Source: CAYNKA01 sp964397655 (GTDB lineage Bacteria; Spirochaetota; Spirochaetia; DTKZ01). Taken from it: DNA of 64,000 bases. The stretch lies in NCBI GenBank assembly GCA_964397655.1, contig CAYNKA010000006.1:62001-126000 (forward strand), in the 5' to 3' direction. Shown piece after piece: positions 34,634-43,240 of the stretch (position 1 is the stretch's first letter; each line of letters starts with the position of its first letter). The notes under the pieces are model-generated. The model had not been told where the DNA came from. It saw only the letters and a program-made list of their open reading frames with translations, and made no database searches. A program made the translations under genes and the position numbers.

Positions 34634-34671
34634 CCCGACGGAGCCGGCAAGAATCGCCGGACTCCGTCGGG
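34634..34671. terminator. Shared terminator between kinase and chemoreceptor genes
   Basis: CCCGACGGAG-CCGGC and its near-complement GCCGG-A-CTCCGTCGGG pair over 15 bp with one bulge and a seven-base loop. TTTCTT follows three bases later on the plus strand, so it fits termination of the kinase gene and may also stop the convergent chemoreceptor message. Confidence 0.65.
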
Positions 34672-34678
34672 ACTTTCT

Positions 34679-36694
34679 TCAGTACTGCTCGAAATCCTCG
34701 TCGCTTTCGCTCTTTACGGAAAGCTTTTCCGCTCCTTCCGCGGGAACGATGCCCGTGGTCGGGGAAGGCTTCTTCTTGCCGGCCTCCTCCGCAACGGATT
34801 TCTCCGCCGTCCGCGGCTTTTCGCCCTGAGGCGGGGATCTCCTTTCCGTCCGCCGAGCCGTCCGAGAGTCGTCTCCGCCCACCTTGAAGAAGCTCATCGC
34901 GTCCTGCAGCTGCACGGCCTGACCGTTCATTTCCTCCGCCGTGCTCGCGAGTTCCTCCGCGGACGCCGCGTTCTGCTGGATCACCTGGTCCAGCTGGAGA
35001 AGGGCCTTGTTTATCTGCTCCGCGCCGCTGTTCTGCTCCCTGCTCGCCGAGCTGATTTCCTGCACGAGTTCCGCGGTCTTCTGGATGTCCGGTACGATCC
35101 TGGCGAGAAGGGTTCCGGCCCTCTCGGCGACCTGGACGCTGTTTTTCGAAAGCTCCCCGATTTCTCCCGCGGCCTTCTGGCTCCTTTCCGCCAGCTTCCT
35201 CACTTCGCTCGCGACCACCGCGAATCCCTTGCCAGACTCCCCGGCGCGGGCCGCCTCGATGGCGGCGTTCAGGGCGAGCAGGTTCGTCTGGCGCGCGATC
35301 TCCTCGATGATCGAGGTCTTTCCGGCGATCTCCTTCATCGCGGTCACGGTTTCCGTAACGGCCTCGCCTCCGGCCCTGGCGTCCTCCGCGGCCTTCATCG
35401 CGATCTTTTCCGTCTGCATCGAGTTGTCGGTGTTCTGCCTGATGTTGGAGCCCATCTCCTCCATCGACGAGGAAACCTCCTCCACGGCCGCCGCCTGTTC
35501 CGTGGCGCCCTGCGACAACGTCTGCGCGCCGGCGGAAAGCTGCCCGCTTCCCTGGGCCACGTTGTCCGAGGCAGCGCTCACGTCGGCGACGATGTCGGAA
35601 AGTTTTCTCGCCATCTGCCTGAGCGCGCCGGCGAGGATGCCGATCTCGTCGCCGCGATCGACCTCGAGATCGGCGGAAAGGTTGCCGCCCGCGACCTCGG
35701 CCGCGAATGCGACGCCCTGTTTGAGAGGTTTCGAGATGCTGACCGCGAAAAGCAGGAAGAGGAAGAAAGCCGCAACGAAGGCGACGATGCCGACGATCAG
35801 GATAAGATTCCGGATCTGATTGGCTGCATCGAGGAATTCGTCGTCCGGCAGGGTCAGGCAGACGCTCCAGCCCGTGACCGCCGAAGGAGCGAAGGCCGCG
35901 GTCTTGGCCACGCCCTGATAAACGTAGGTTTCGACGCCGGTCTCGCCCTTCACCATCCTTTCGGAGATCGTCTCCATCCCCTTCACCGCCGTTATGTTCA
36001 GCTTGAGGATGTTGTCCTTCACGGGATGCGCGATGATGAGCCCCGCCCTGTTGGTCACGAAGGCGTAGCCGGTCTCGCCGAGCTTGGCGCGGGAGATCAT
36101 TTCCGTGAGACCGCTTATCTTCATGATCGCCGCCGCGGCCCCCACCGTCCTGCCGCCTTGTTTGATCGGCACGGCTATCGAGGCCGAGATGAGGCCCGAG
36201 TTCTTGCTGATCACCACGTCGATGCCGTACGGCTTTCCGCCGAGGGCGTCCTTCACGTACTGCCGCTCCGCGAGTGATACGCCCTTCATTGTAGACGTTT
36301 CGTTCGCGAAGATCGTGCCTTTCGCATCGACCATGGGCAGTCCTTCGTACCGGTCCGCGATCTCTTTCACCGCGAGCAGGTAAATGATTTTCGCGTCCGC
36401 CGCCGCGGTCTTTGCCGCGTTCTTCTCCCTGCCCGATTCGGAAACCGCGGCGGCCGCCTCGACGACGGCGGGATCGGAAGCGACGCTCTGGATGAACCGG
36501 ATCTCGTCGCTCATGACGTTGTCGATGAGCTGGGCGTATTCATGGGCCCGGCTCCTCATCTGCTCCTGAATCGTCTTCGTGAGAGCGGCAGTTGCTCGGC
36601 TCACGGCGAAATAGGCGACGACGAGAAGCGGAATCAGTACGATCAAGGTGCCTGCAGCGATCAATTTAGGTCCGATTTTGATGTTTTTCCACAT
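34679..36694 (-). CDS. Methyl-accepting chemotaxis protein (dCache sensor)
   Basis: A 671-residue transmembrane receptor. Span 1 is residues about 10-32, then a 255-residue periplasmic double-Cache domain ([42 protein letters not shown]), span 2 about 293-315, HAMP, and a cytoplasmic signalling domain whose tip has [21 protein letters not shown] and [17 protein letters not shown]. dCache domains bind amino acids, carboxylates or polyamines. The C-terminus is a long Lys/Pro/Glu-rich tail ending DEDFEQY, without a clear NWETF-type CheR/CheB tether. GGAGGATCGAA provides the ribosome site. No che genes are adjacent, so it is an orphan receptor. Confidence 0.93.
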   Translation of the reverse strand: MWKNIKIGPKLIAAGTLIVLIPLLVVAYFAVSRATAALTKTIQEQMRSRAHEYAQLIDNVMSDEIRFIQSVASDPAVVEAAAAVSESGREKNAAKTAAADAKIIYLLAVKEIADRYEGLPMVDAKGTIFANETSTMKGVSLAERQYVKDALGGKPYGIDVVISKNSGLISASIAVPIKQGGRTVGAAAAIMKISGLTEMISRAKLGETGYAFVTNRAGLIIAHPVKDNILKLNITAVKGMETISERMVKGETGVETYVYQGVAKTAAFAPSAVTGWSVCLTLPDDEFLDAANQIRNLILIVGIVAFVAAFFLFLLFAVSISKPLKQGVAFAAEVAGGNLSADLEVDRGDEIGILAGALRQMARKLSDIVADVSAASDNVAQGSGQLSAGAQTLSQGATEQAAAVEEVSSSMEEMGSNIRQNTDNSMQTEKIAMKAAEDARAGGEAVTETVTAMKEIAGKTSIIEEIARQTNLLALNAAIEAARAGESGKGFAVVASEVRKLAERSQKAAGEIGELSKNSVQVAERAGTLLARIVPDIQKTAELVQEISSASREQNSGAEQINKALLQLDQVIQQNAASAEELASTAEEMNGQAVQLQDAMSFFKVGGDDSRTARRTERRSPPQGEKPRTAEKSVAEEAGKKKPSPTTGIVPAEGAEKLSVKSESDEDFEQY

Positions 36695-37037
36695 TTCGAT
36701 CCTCCAACTTTTTTACTTTGCGTCGTCGGTCGGCGAGCTTCGGCGGCCGGCGATGCGAGTTTCCACATCTACCTGCGCCACGGACGGAAACCGGACGACG
36801 CAGGTTTCCGTTTTTGGTACAACCATTCCATAATAAGTTTGTCCCTTTTCTCCGAATTGTCAACTTTTTTACGTACAGGGAGTAAATCCCCGCAGCAGGC
36901 TCGCATCTGTCATGCATCGGCGCTTCCGTGCTTGACATGGTCGATGAATTATAATAATATCATTGCTATCGACATAGTAGTATATGGAAAGTTACGAAAG
37001 TGCTCCCGCACCGATGCAGAGGAAGGAGGAGAATGCA
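36695..37037. promoter_or_regulatory. Divergent mcp/metY region: metY promoter and structured mcp leader
   Basis: This 343-base gap has no gene I can support. metY promoter: TTGACA (36932-36937), 17 bases, TAATAT (36955-36960), leader of about 70 bases ending GGAAGGAGGAG. On the mcp side a TATTAT box (36835-36830, minus) would give a leader of about 128 bases with two mutually exclusive hairpins: ACCTGCG/CGCAGGT (36771-36777 with 36799-36805) and CGGAAACC/GGTTTCCG (36785-36792 with 36803-36810), which share bases 36803-36805. No known riboswitch class fits by eye. Confidence 0.55.
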
Positions 37038-38333
37038 ATGTCGGAATCGAAGAAACCGAGCTTCGCCACGAACGGGATCCATGCCGGCCATACGCCCGAT
37101 CCCACAACCCTGTCCAGAGGGGTGCCGGTCTACAGGACGAGCTCGTTCGTCTTCAAGAGCGTCGAGCACGCGGCGAACCTCTTCAACCTCAAGGAACCGG
37201 GCAACATCTACAGCAGGCTCGGCAACCCGACCCATGCGGTCCTCGAGGACCGGGTGACCGCCCTCGAAGGAGGAGCGGCGTCGGTCGCGACCTCCTCCGG
37301 AACGAGCGCGATCTTCAACACGATCATCACGATCGCGCGGGTCGGCGACGAGATCGTCTCCGCCGCGAACCTCTACGGCGGGACCTATACCATGTTCGAC
37401 GCGATCCTGCCCGACCTCGGAATCACGGCCAAGTTCGTGGATGTCCGCGACCTCGACGCCTGGGAGAAGGCGATCTCTCCGAAGACCCGACTCCTCTATC
37501 TGGAAACGATTGGCAACCCTGCCCTGGACGTCGCGGACGTCGGGGCCGTGTCGAAGATCGCGCGCAGGCACGGGCTTCCCCTCGTCGTGGACGGCACCTT
37601 CACCACGCCGTATCTTCTCAGGACCATCGAGCACGGAGCCGACGTCGTCATCAACTCGCTCACCAAGTGGCTCGGGGGGCACGGGACGGCGATCGGCGGC
37701 ATCGCGACCGACGCGGGCACCTTCGACTGGTCGGATCCGAAGTTCGAGCTCTTCACCAAGCCGGACAAGAACTACCACGGCCTGCGCTGGGCCCTCGACC
37801 TTCCTGCTGAGATGAGGAAGATCGCCTTCGCCCTGCGCTTCCGCACGGTGCCTCTCCGCAACCTCGGGGCGAACCTCTCGCCGGACAACGCCTGGTTCTT
37901 CCTCCAGGGGATCGAGACACTGCACCTCCGCATGCCCAGGCATTCGGAGAACGCGCTCAGGGTCGCGGAGTACCTCAAAAACCACAAGAAGGTCGCCTGG
38001 GTCCGCTACCCGGGGCTCAAGGACGATCCGAGCCACGCGGTCGCCGCGAAGTATCTCGAGAAAGGTTTCGGCGGCATGGTGGTCTTCGGCGTGAAGTCCG
38101 GCCGGGAGGGCGGGGTCAAGTTCATCGAGAGCCTCAAGCTCTTTTCCCACCTCGCGAACGTCGGCGACGCGAAGTCACTCGCCCTGCATCCGTCCTCCAC
38201 CTCGCATTCCCAACTTTCGGAGGAACAGCAGAAGGCCGGGGGCCTGACGCCCGAGCTCGTACGGCTTTCCATAGGGCTCGAGGACATCGACGACATCCTG
38301 GCGGACATCGAACGGGCCCTCGCGGCGACCTGA
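37038..38333 (+). CDS. metY: O-acetylhomoserine sulfhydrylase
   Basis: A 431-residue Cys/Met-metabolism PLP enzyme. It opens FATNGIHAGHTPDPTT, then PVYRTSSFVF, IYSRLGNPTHAVLEDRVTALEGG, SSGTSAIFNTI, and the PLP lysine in VVINSLTKWLGGHGTAIGG; the C-terminus has NVGDAKSLALHPSSTSHSQL. The long form, with the insert around NYHGLRWALD, is typical of MetY rather than MetB or MetC. It makes homocysteine directly from O-acetylhomoserine and sulfide. I start at ATG 37038, with GGAAGGAGGAG upstream; the frame is open 54 bases further up without a good site. metA follows 12 bases later. Confidence 0.92.
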   Translation: MSESKKPSFATNGIHAGHTPDPTTLSRGVPVYRTSSFVFKSVEHAANLFNLKEPGNIYSRLGNPTHAVLEDRVTALEGGAASVATSSGTSAIFNTIITIARVGDEIVSAANLYGGTYTMFDAILPDLGITAKFVDVRDLDAWEKAISPKTRLLYLETIGNPALDVADVGAVSKIARRHGLPLVVDGTFTTPYLLRTIEHGADVVINSLTKWLGGHGTAIGGIATDAGTFDWSDPKFELFTKPDKNYHGLRWALDLPAEMRKIAFALRFRTVPLRNLGANLSPDNAWFFLQGIETLHLRMPRHSENALRVAEYLKNHKKVAWVRYPGLKDDPSHAVAAKYLEKGFGGMVVFGVKSGREGGVKFIESLKLFSHLANVGDAKSLALHPSSTSHSQLSEEQQKAGGLTPELVRLSIGLEDIDDILADIERALAAT

Positions 38334-38345
38334 AAGGAGAAAGCC

Positions 38346-39302
38346 ATGCCGGTAAACATTCCGCGGGACCTTCCAGCCCGACGCCAGCTCGAGGATGAGA
38401 ACATCTTCGTCATGACCGACGGGAGGGCCGTTCACCAGGACATCCGGCCCCTCCGGATCGCGATCCTCAACATCATGCCCACGAAGATCCAGACCGAGAC
38501 CCAGCTGCTCCGCCTGCTCGGAAATACGCCCCTTCAGGTGGAGATCACGCTTCTCCGCATGGACAGCCATGAATCGAAGAACACGAGTTCGGAGCACCTC
38601 GAGGCGTTCTACACGACCTTCGACGAAATCAAGGGCAGAAAGTACGACGGTCTTCTCGTGACCGGCGCGCCGGTGGAGAACCTCGAATTCGAGGAGGTAG
38701 ACTACTGGAAGGAACTCACCGAGGTCCTGGATTGGAGCGCGCGCAACGTCTTCTCGACCCTGCACGTCTGCTGGGGAGCGCAGGCCGGCCTCTACCACTA
38801 CTTCGGCATCAAGAAGTATCCGCTTCCCGCGAAGCAGTTCGGGGTCTACGATCACGTCATCCTCGACCGCCGTGACTGCATCGTCCGCGGCTTCGACGAG
38901 ACCTTTCCGGCCCCGCACTCGCGGCACACCGCGAACCGCAGGGAGGACATCGTCGGAACGCCCGGACTCAAGCTCGTCGCCGAGTCGCCCGAGGCCGGGC
39001 CCTTTCTGATGGTGACCGAGGACAAGCGCAAGGTCTTCGTGACCGGCCATCCGGAGTACGACCGCTACACCCTGCAGGCCGAATACGAGCGGGACGTGAA
39101 GAAGGGACTTCCCATCGCCGTGCCGCGAAACTACTTTCCCGGCGACGATCCCTCGGCCGAACCGAGGATCACCTGGAAGTCGCACGCTCACCTGCTCTAC
39201 GCGAACTGGCTCAACTACTACGTCTACCAGGCGACGCCGTTCAACCTCGAGGCCATCTCGGAGGACACGGTGCCGACCGATTACACGGATTTCTCGATCT
39301 AA
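38346..39302 (+). CDS. metA: Homoserine O-acetyltransferase (MetA family)
   Basis: A 318-residue glutamine-amidotransferase-like enzyme. The catalytic Cys142 lies in [13 protein letters not shown], the His in VTGHPEYD, and [15 protein letters not shown] is the conserved N-terminal stretch. The substrate-determining position after TGAPV is Glu111. In the family glutamate here gives acetyl-CoA use (Bacillus type) and glycine gives succinyl-CoA use (E. coli type), so this should be an acetyltransferase in spite of the MetA fold. That agrees with the metY neighbour, which needs O-acetylhomoserine. Confidence 0.92.
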   Translation: MPVNIPRDLPARRQLEDENIFVMTDGRAVHQDIRPLRIAILNIMPTKIQTETQLLRLLGNTPLQVEITLLRMDSHESKNTSSEHLEAFYTTFDEIKGRKYDGLLVTGAPVENLEFEEVDYWKELTEVLDWSARNVFSTLHVCWGAQAGLYHYFGIKKYPLPAKQFGVYDHVILDRRDCIVRGFDETFPAPHSRHTANRREDIVGTPGLKLVAESPEAGPFLMVTEDKRKVFVTGHPEYDRYTLQAEYERDVKKGLPIAVPRNYFPGDDPSAEPRITWKSHAHLLYANWLNYYVYQATPFNLEAISEDTVPTDYTDFSI

Positions 39303-39353
39303 GTCCTGCCGACGGCCGGGGCCTCCGGCCGAGTCGCGCCCGGAGGAAAATGC

Positions 39354-39830
39354 ATGAGCGATGCGACGAGCGAAATAGGTATCCTCGCCCGAAGACGAAT
39401 CGAGGCCGAGATCATCAAGCCCATCTACGACATCCTGGTCCGCGATTTCGGCGAGGAGAAGGCGAGGGCCGTCGTCGCAGAGGCGGTGACGAAGTCGGCG
39501 GTCGATGCGGGCCGGAGTCTCGCCGCCCGCGAAACGGGCGGTGCCTGCCTCTCGACCTTCATCGCCCTCCAGCCCCTCTGGGAAAAGGACGACGCCCTCA
39601 GGATCGAGGTCCTGCGCCGCGACGCCGAAACCTACGAGTACGACGTGACGCGCTGCCGTTATGCGGAAATGTACCGAGACTTGGGCGTCGGCGACATCGG
39701 TTTCCTTCTTTCCTGCAATCGCGACAAGGCCTTCATCGAAGGCTATGCGCCGGAAATCGAACTCACCAGGACGACGACCCTCATGGAGGGCGCCCCGCGC
39801 TGTGATTTCAGGTACCGGGTCAGGAAGTGA
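39354..39830 (+). CDS. L-2-amino-thiazoline-4-carboxylic acid hydrolase family protein
   Basis: The 158-residue protein matches the ATC_hydrolase family: YAEMYRDLGVGDIGFLLSC, NRDKAFIEGYAPEIEL and the C-terminal RTTTLMEGAPRCDFRYR, with conserved Cys at FLLSC and PRCDF. Characterised ATC hydrolases open the thiazoline ring during cysteine formation in Pseudomonas; most homologues are uncharacterised. It is 51 bases after metA with CGGAGGAAA upstream and so belongs to the sulfur amino acid operon. A 14-base tandem duplication straddles its stop codon. Confidence 0.85.
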   Translation: MSDATSEIGILARRRIEAEIIKPIYDILVRDFGEEKARAVVAEAVTKSAVDAGRSLAARETGGACLSTFIALQPLWEKDDALRIEVLRRDAETYEYDVTRCRYAEMYRDLGVGDIGFLLSCNRDKAFIEGYAPEIELTRTTTLMEGAPRCDFRYRVRK

Positions 39831-39845
39831 GTGTCAGGAAGTGAG
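39819..39845 (+). repeat. Tandem 14-base duplication over the ATC-hydrolase stop
   Basis: GTCAGGAAGTGAG occurs at 39819-39831 and again at 39833-39845, one T between the copies. Each unit contains a TGA, so the stop used by the gene (39828-39830) is followed by a spare copy in another frame. It looks like a recent slippage event. Confidence 0.8.
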
Positions 39846-39887
39846 GCCTCTCAGTCGATCGGATATCCTCGTAGTTGAAACACGTCC

Positions 39888-40208
39888 TCAGTCCTCGTCG
39901 TAGGCCTCGAGCGCCGCAGGGAGCGACTGAACTACAGCGTTCCCCGCAGCCGGAAGCCCGAGAAGAACCGAGCTTACGACTTCCTCGCGGGAGGCTCCTG
40001 ACAGTTTCGCGTGTTTTGCGTGAAAAGGTACGCCGCTCTCCATCCTGAGCGCGGCGAGCACCGCGAGATAGGCGAGGGCCTTTGTCTTCGCGTCGAGTTT
40101 TCCGACCGCGTCCAGCTTGAAGACGGCTTCCATCCATGCCTTGTGATGTTCGGCAGCCTGTTCAGCGAAACAGGCAAAGGATGGACTGACCTTCGGTTCT
40201 CCGCTCAT
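39888..40208 (-). CDS. Carboxymuconolactone decarboxylase-like (AhpD fold) protein lacking catalytic cysteines
   Basis: The 106-residue protein has the CMD-family helical pattern LDAKTKALAYLAVLAALRMESGVPFHAKHAKLSGASREEV. In AhpD-type peroxidases the corresponding stretch is CX2CX3H; here His is kept, but the two cysteine positions are Gly and Phe, so it cannot be a thiol peroxidase of the usual kind. The start at 40208 overlaps the preceding zinc-ribbon stop (ATGA). It ends the tetR-zinc ribbon-CMD operon. Its role is unknown. Confidence 0.8.
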   Translation of the reverse strand: MSGEPKVSPSFACFAEQAAEHHKAWMEAVFKLDAVGKLDAKTKALAYLAVLAALRMESGVPFHAKHAKLSGASREEVVSSVLLGLPAAGNAVVQSLPAALEAYDED

Positions 40209-40456
40209 ACCGCGGCCTTCTTCCATGCCGGGAGCTTCGCCATGATCGCCGCCGCGCTCGCTCGGGCAGCCTTCGGGTCGAGCCCCTGGGTATTCTCGAT
40301 GAACTTCGCGTAGCCCGCGAGCTTCTCGTCGTAGGACTGCATGGACCCGTCGGGCCGTGCGCAGTGGACGCAGTAATTCTTCGTCTCGTCCCTTCCAGGA
40401 TAGTCCTCGGGCTTCCTGAGCGGCATACCGCAGGCGATGCAGATTTTCGTTTCCAT
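40205..40456 (-). CDS. Small zinc-ribbon domain protein
   Basis: The 83-residue protein has a two-Cys-pair zinc ribbon: ICIACGMPL at residues 5-13 and NYCVHCARPDGSM about 20 residues later. It matches the putative zinc-ribbon family in which the second knuckle is followed by DGxM/L and a helical C-terminus. Such proteins often sit beside TetR regulators and CMD proteins, as here: the gene starts four bases after tetR and overlaps the CMD gene. Function is not established. Confidence 0.85.
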   Translation of the reverse strand: METKICIACGMPLRKPEDYPGRDETKNYCVHCARPDGSMQSYDEKLAGYAKFIENTQGLDPKAARASAAAIMAKLPAWKKAAV

Positions 40457-40460
40457 ATGC

Positions 40461-41081
40461 TTACCTTCCTTTCGCCGGTTTCTTCCCGGCGGGTTTTTCC
40501 GAAATGAGATCCATGAAGTGCTTCACGAGTTCCTCGCCGTACCGGCCGAGGACCGAGGGGTCCTCCGGAGCGAAGAGGTCCTTGTTCGTCACGTAGTGGT
40601 GGACGAGGCCGAGCCAGGTGTTGAAGAGGAGATGAAGCGGCATCCGCCTGATCTTTCCCGCTGCGGTTTCCCGTTCCGCAGCCTCGCCGAGATGAAGCGA
40701 GACCGCGGACTGGATCATGAGGAGGGATGTCCGCACCGTCTCGGGGAGGGAACTCCCCTCGGACACGAGGCGGGCGTAGAGCGCTTCGAACTCCTCGAGG
40801 CCCGCGAGGTGCGCCCGGAGAACTTGCCCGACGCCGCCTCCCGATTCCGCGAGCTCGTGCATCCGTAAGGCAACCCTGCTCCCGAACTCCTCCACGACCG
40901 CGGAGACGAGCGCCTCCCGGGTGGGAAAGTGGACGAAGACCGTGCCGTGAGCTACGCCCGCCGCCTCCGCGATGTCCTGGGTCCTTGCCGAAAAAAGGCC
41001 CTGTTTCGCGAGGACCTTCGCGGCAGTTTCCAGGATGAGACCGCGGGTTCGTTCTTTTTGTTCGGTTCTGTTTCTTTTCAT
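40461..41081 (-). CDS. TetR/AcrR-family transcriptional regulator
   Basis: A 206-residue regulator from ATG 41081. Residues about 8-55 hold the TetR helix-turn-helix: RGLILETAAKVLAKQG, TQDIAEAAGVAHGTVFVHF and PTREALVSAVV. The C-terminal ligand domain is helical (ETVRTSLLMIQSAVSLHL, TWLGLVHHYV). It heads a three-gene operon with the zinc-ribbon and CMD-like genes. A palindrome at 41090-41106, just before its own start, indicates autorepression. The frame stays open upstream to 41477, but that region is the promoter of the divergent lipoprotein gene. Confidence 0.92.
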   Translation of the reverse strand: MKRNRTEQKERTRGLILETAAKVLAKQGLFSARTQDIAEAAGVAHGTVFVHFPTREALVSAVVEEFGSRVALRMHELAESGGGVGQVLRAHLAGLEEFEALYARLVSEGSSLPETVRTSLLMIQSAVSLHLGEAAERETAAGKIRRMPLHLLFNTWLGLVHHYVTNKDLFAPEDPSVLGRYGEELVKHFMDLISEKPAGKKPAKGR

Positions 41082-41089
41082 GGTGACTC

Positions 41090-41106
41090 TATACTCAATG
41101 AGTGTA
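41090..41106. promoter_or_regulatory. Predicted TetR-family operator
   Basis: TATACTCAATGAGTGTA contains the perfect palindrome ACTCA-A-TGAGT with one mismatched pair outside it. It lies 9 bases upstream of the tetR start codon, the usual place for an autoregulatory site. TTGACT (minus strand) at 41113-41108 is a possible -35 box. Confidence 0.7.
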
Positions 41107-41213
41107 AAGTCAATATAATATGGAATTCGAAATAAAGTCAAGGAAAAGATCGCTCCCCTCTCCCCATTCGCTTCATCGCTTTTACGATTTTCGGGGCGGG
41201 CGGTCGCAGGAAA

Positions 41214-41241
41214 TTGTTTTCGTGGAAATCCGTGATATACT
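41214..41241 (+). promoter_or_regulatory. Promoter of the propeller lipoprotein gene
   Basis: TTGTTT, 16 bases, TATACT. Predicted start about 41248. A palindrome ACATTT-CC-AAATGT (41254-41267) lies just inside the transcript and may be an operator. The resulting leader of about 160 bases (41248-41409) contains no other element I recognise; the 328-base gap from tetR otherwise holds only the TetR operator. Confidence 0.65.
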
Positions 41242-41409
41242 CGAACCGAGCAAACATTTCCAAATGTGCTGTTATATGCAAAAATCGAATCCGAAGATGT
41301 AAGAACCGTACGCCTTCGCCTATTTCCTTCGGTACGAGAACTTGCAGCTTCCGGTCGGACAGTACGAAATCGATCGCTCTTTTCCGTCAGTATAAAAGGA
41401 GGTCTCGCT

Positions 41410-43131
41410 ATGTGGGGCAGGCTCTTCGGTACATTCATCCTTCTGTCTTTTCTGGTCCCGGCCCTACTTACGTGCAAGAATCTTTCCTCCTCGGACGACG
41501 AATCGGACGGCGAGGATGCGGTCGGCTATGCGGTGACCTATGACGGCAACGGGGCGACCGGGGGAAGCGTACCGGTGGACTCCCTGAAGTACGCCGCTGG
41601 GAAGACGGTCACGGTGAAGCCGAATTCTGGAAACCTCGCGAAGGCAGGCTACGCTCATGACGGCTGGAACACCGTCTCCGACGGGACCGGCACGACCTAT
41701 TCCGCCGGCCAAACCTTCGCCATGGGCGGCGCGAACGTGACGCTCTACGCGAAATGGAAGGAATCGCTCACCGCCCTGTGGGCGCGCTCGGTCAGTTCCG
41801 GCGACGCCACCTCGAGGTTCCACGCCGTGACGACGGATTCCTCCGGGAACGTGTACGCAGTCGGGATCCAGGAAGGAACCACGACCTACACCTACGGACC
41901 TGGGGTGACCGCTACGGCGGGCAATTCGCCTTACAACGCCGTCATCGTCAAGTACGGTCCCACGGGCACCGTCCTGTGGGCCCGAGTGGCCACCACAGCT
42001 CCCGGCACCGGAGGTTTTTACGGCGTGACCGTGGACTCCTCGGGGAACGTTTACGCGGTGGGTTCACAGGACGGAACCTCCGTCTTCGATTACGGCAGCG
42101 GAAAAACCGCGCAAGGAACCTGCAGTTTCAACAGTGTCGTGATCGTCAAATACGATGCCGACGGAAACACGCTCTGGGCCAAGTCGGCTAATGGTACCAA
42201 CTCGTGCAGTTTCAGCGCCGTGACCACGGACTCCTCCGGGAACGTCTATGCCGCGGGCGTCCAGGAGGGAGACGGACTGACCTACGATTACGGCGACGGG
42301 GTGCCGATCGCGGGCACCTGGATGGCCAGCAACGCCCTCATCGTGAAGTACAGTTCGACCGGTACGACCCAGTGGGCCAAGACGGTAACGACCGGGCCGG
42401 CGAATTCCTATTTCGTCGGCGTCGCCGCGGATGCTTCGACTTACGTCTATGCCGTGGGTACCCAGGAAACAACGGGGATATTCAACTACGGCGGAGCGAA
42501 CGTGACGGGAGGGGCGTCGGGAAACAACGCCGTCATCGTGAAGTACGATGCCGCTACGGGAGTGGCAGTCTGGAACCAGTCCACCGGCGCGGGGTCCATC
42601 GATTCGGGTTTTTCCGACGTAGCGGTGGATTCCTCCTCCGGGAACGTCTATGCCGCGGGAATGCAGGCGAACGGCACGAGCACCTACGGCGGCGCGAGCG
42701 TCACCGGGGAGGGGCCGCTTCTCGTGAAGTACGCGAGCGGAGGCACGGGGACCTGGGCCCGGTCGGTTACGGGCGGAGGGGAAACCGGATTCAGCGGCGT
42801 CGCCGTGGATTCCACCGGGAACGTCTATTGCGCCGGGGAGCTGGGAGGAACTTCGCCTTGTGACTACGGCGGCGCGACCGCGTCGGGATCCTACTCCGGC
42901 AGCAACGCCGTCGTCGTGAAGTACGATTCCTCGGGAGCTGCGGTGCGCGCCAGGTCGGTCTCCGCGGGGTCGAACTTCTCCCGTTTCACCGGGGTCGCTG
43001 TCGTCCCCGGGGGAGACGTCTTCGCCGCCGGGATCCAGATGGGTTCCTCCGCCTATACCTACGGGACCGGCGTGAGCGCGACGGGGTACAACACGAACGA
43101 GCACTCCGTCGTCGTCAAGTACCTGCGGTAG
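41410..43131 (+). CDS. Surface lipoprotein with InlB-type repeat and seven-blade SBBP-like propeller
   Basis: From ATG 41410, with a perfect AAGGAGG upstream, the protein has 573 residues. The signal peptide ends PALLTC, so Cys22 is probably lipidated. Residues about 40-117 form one InlB B-repeat (YDGNGATGGSVP, YAAGKTVTV, AGYAHDGWNT, VTLYAKW). Seven repeats of about 60-66 residues follow, each with a core like VTTDSSGNVYAVGIQEG and ending VIVKYDxxG-xxLWAR; they match bacterial SBBP beta-propeller repeats and would close a seven-blade ring. It should be exposed on the outer surface. Composition is rich in Gly, Thr, Ser and Val. Role unknown; adhesion or polysaccharide binding is possible. Confidence 0.85.
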   Translation: MWGRLFGTFILLSFLVPALLTCKNLSSSDDESDGEDAVGYAVTYDGNGATGGSVPVDSLKYAAGKTVTVKPNSGNLAKAGYAHDGWNTVSDGTGTTYSAGQTFAMGGANVTLYAKWKESLTALWARSVSSGDATSRFHAVTTDSSGNVYAVGIQEGTTTYTYGPGVTATAGNSPYNAVIVKYGPTGTVLWARVATTAPGTGGFYGVTVDSSGNVYAVGSQDGTSVFDYGSGKTAQGTCSFNSVVIVKYDADGNTLWAKSANGTNSCSFSAVTTDSSGNVYAAGVQEGDGLTYDYGDGVPIAGTWMASNALIVKYSSTGTTQWAKTVTTGPANSYFVGVAADASTYVYAVGTQETTGIFNYGGANVTGGASGNNAVIVKYDAATGVAVWNQSTGAGSIDSGFSDVAVDSSSGNVYAAGMQANGTSTYGGASVTGEGPLLVKYASGGTGTWARSVTGGGETGFSGVAVDSTGNVYCAGELGGTSPCDYGGATASGSYSGSNAVVVKYDSSGAAVRARSVSAGSNFSRFTGVAVVPGGDVFAAGIQMGSSAYTYGTGVSATGYNTNEHSVVVKYLR

Positions 43132-43151
43132 GTTCGCCGCATGATCGATAT

Positions 43152-43188
43152 GCCTCGCGGCTTGCCCGCGGGGCGTGTTGATTTTTTT
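43152..43188 (+). terminator. Terminator of the lipoprotein gene
   Basis: GCCTCGCGG-cttgc-CCGCGGGGC (43152-43174) forms a 9-bp stem with one G-T pair, followed after seven bases by a run of seven T (43182-43188). The spacing of the T-run is longer than ideal. Confidence 0.5.
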
Positions 43189-43206
43189 CCCCTTTGCTTC
43201 TATAAC
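43178..43206 (+). promoter_or_regulatory. potABCD promoter
   Basis: TTGATT, 17 bases, TATAAC. Predicted start about 43213, with AAGGGGGG as ribosome site before the ATG at 43241. The -35 region overlaps the T-run of the preceding terminator. Confidence 0.65.
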
Positions 43207-43240
43207 AGTTCCCATCGTCCGAAGGGGGGCTCATGCCGGA

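Noticed and set aside
36695..36735. GACGCAAAG in the mcp leader as a c-di-GMP (GEMM-I) riboswitch core
   Set aside because: The motif sits directly before the ribosome site, and the conserved partner segments on both sides are missing.
36914..37018. TGCATCGG and CCGATGCA either side of the metY promoter
   Set aside because: The eight-base repeats are about 90 bases apart, one lies upstream of the transcript start, so they cannot pair in the RNA; probably chance.
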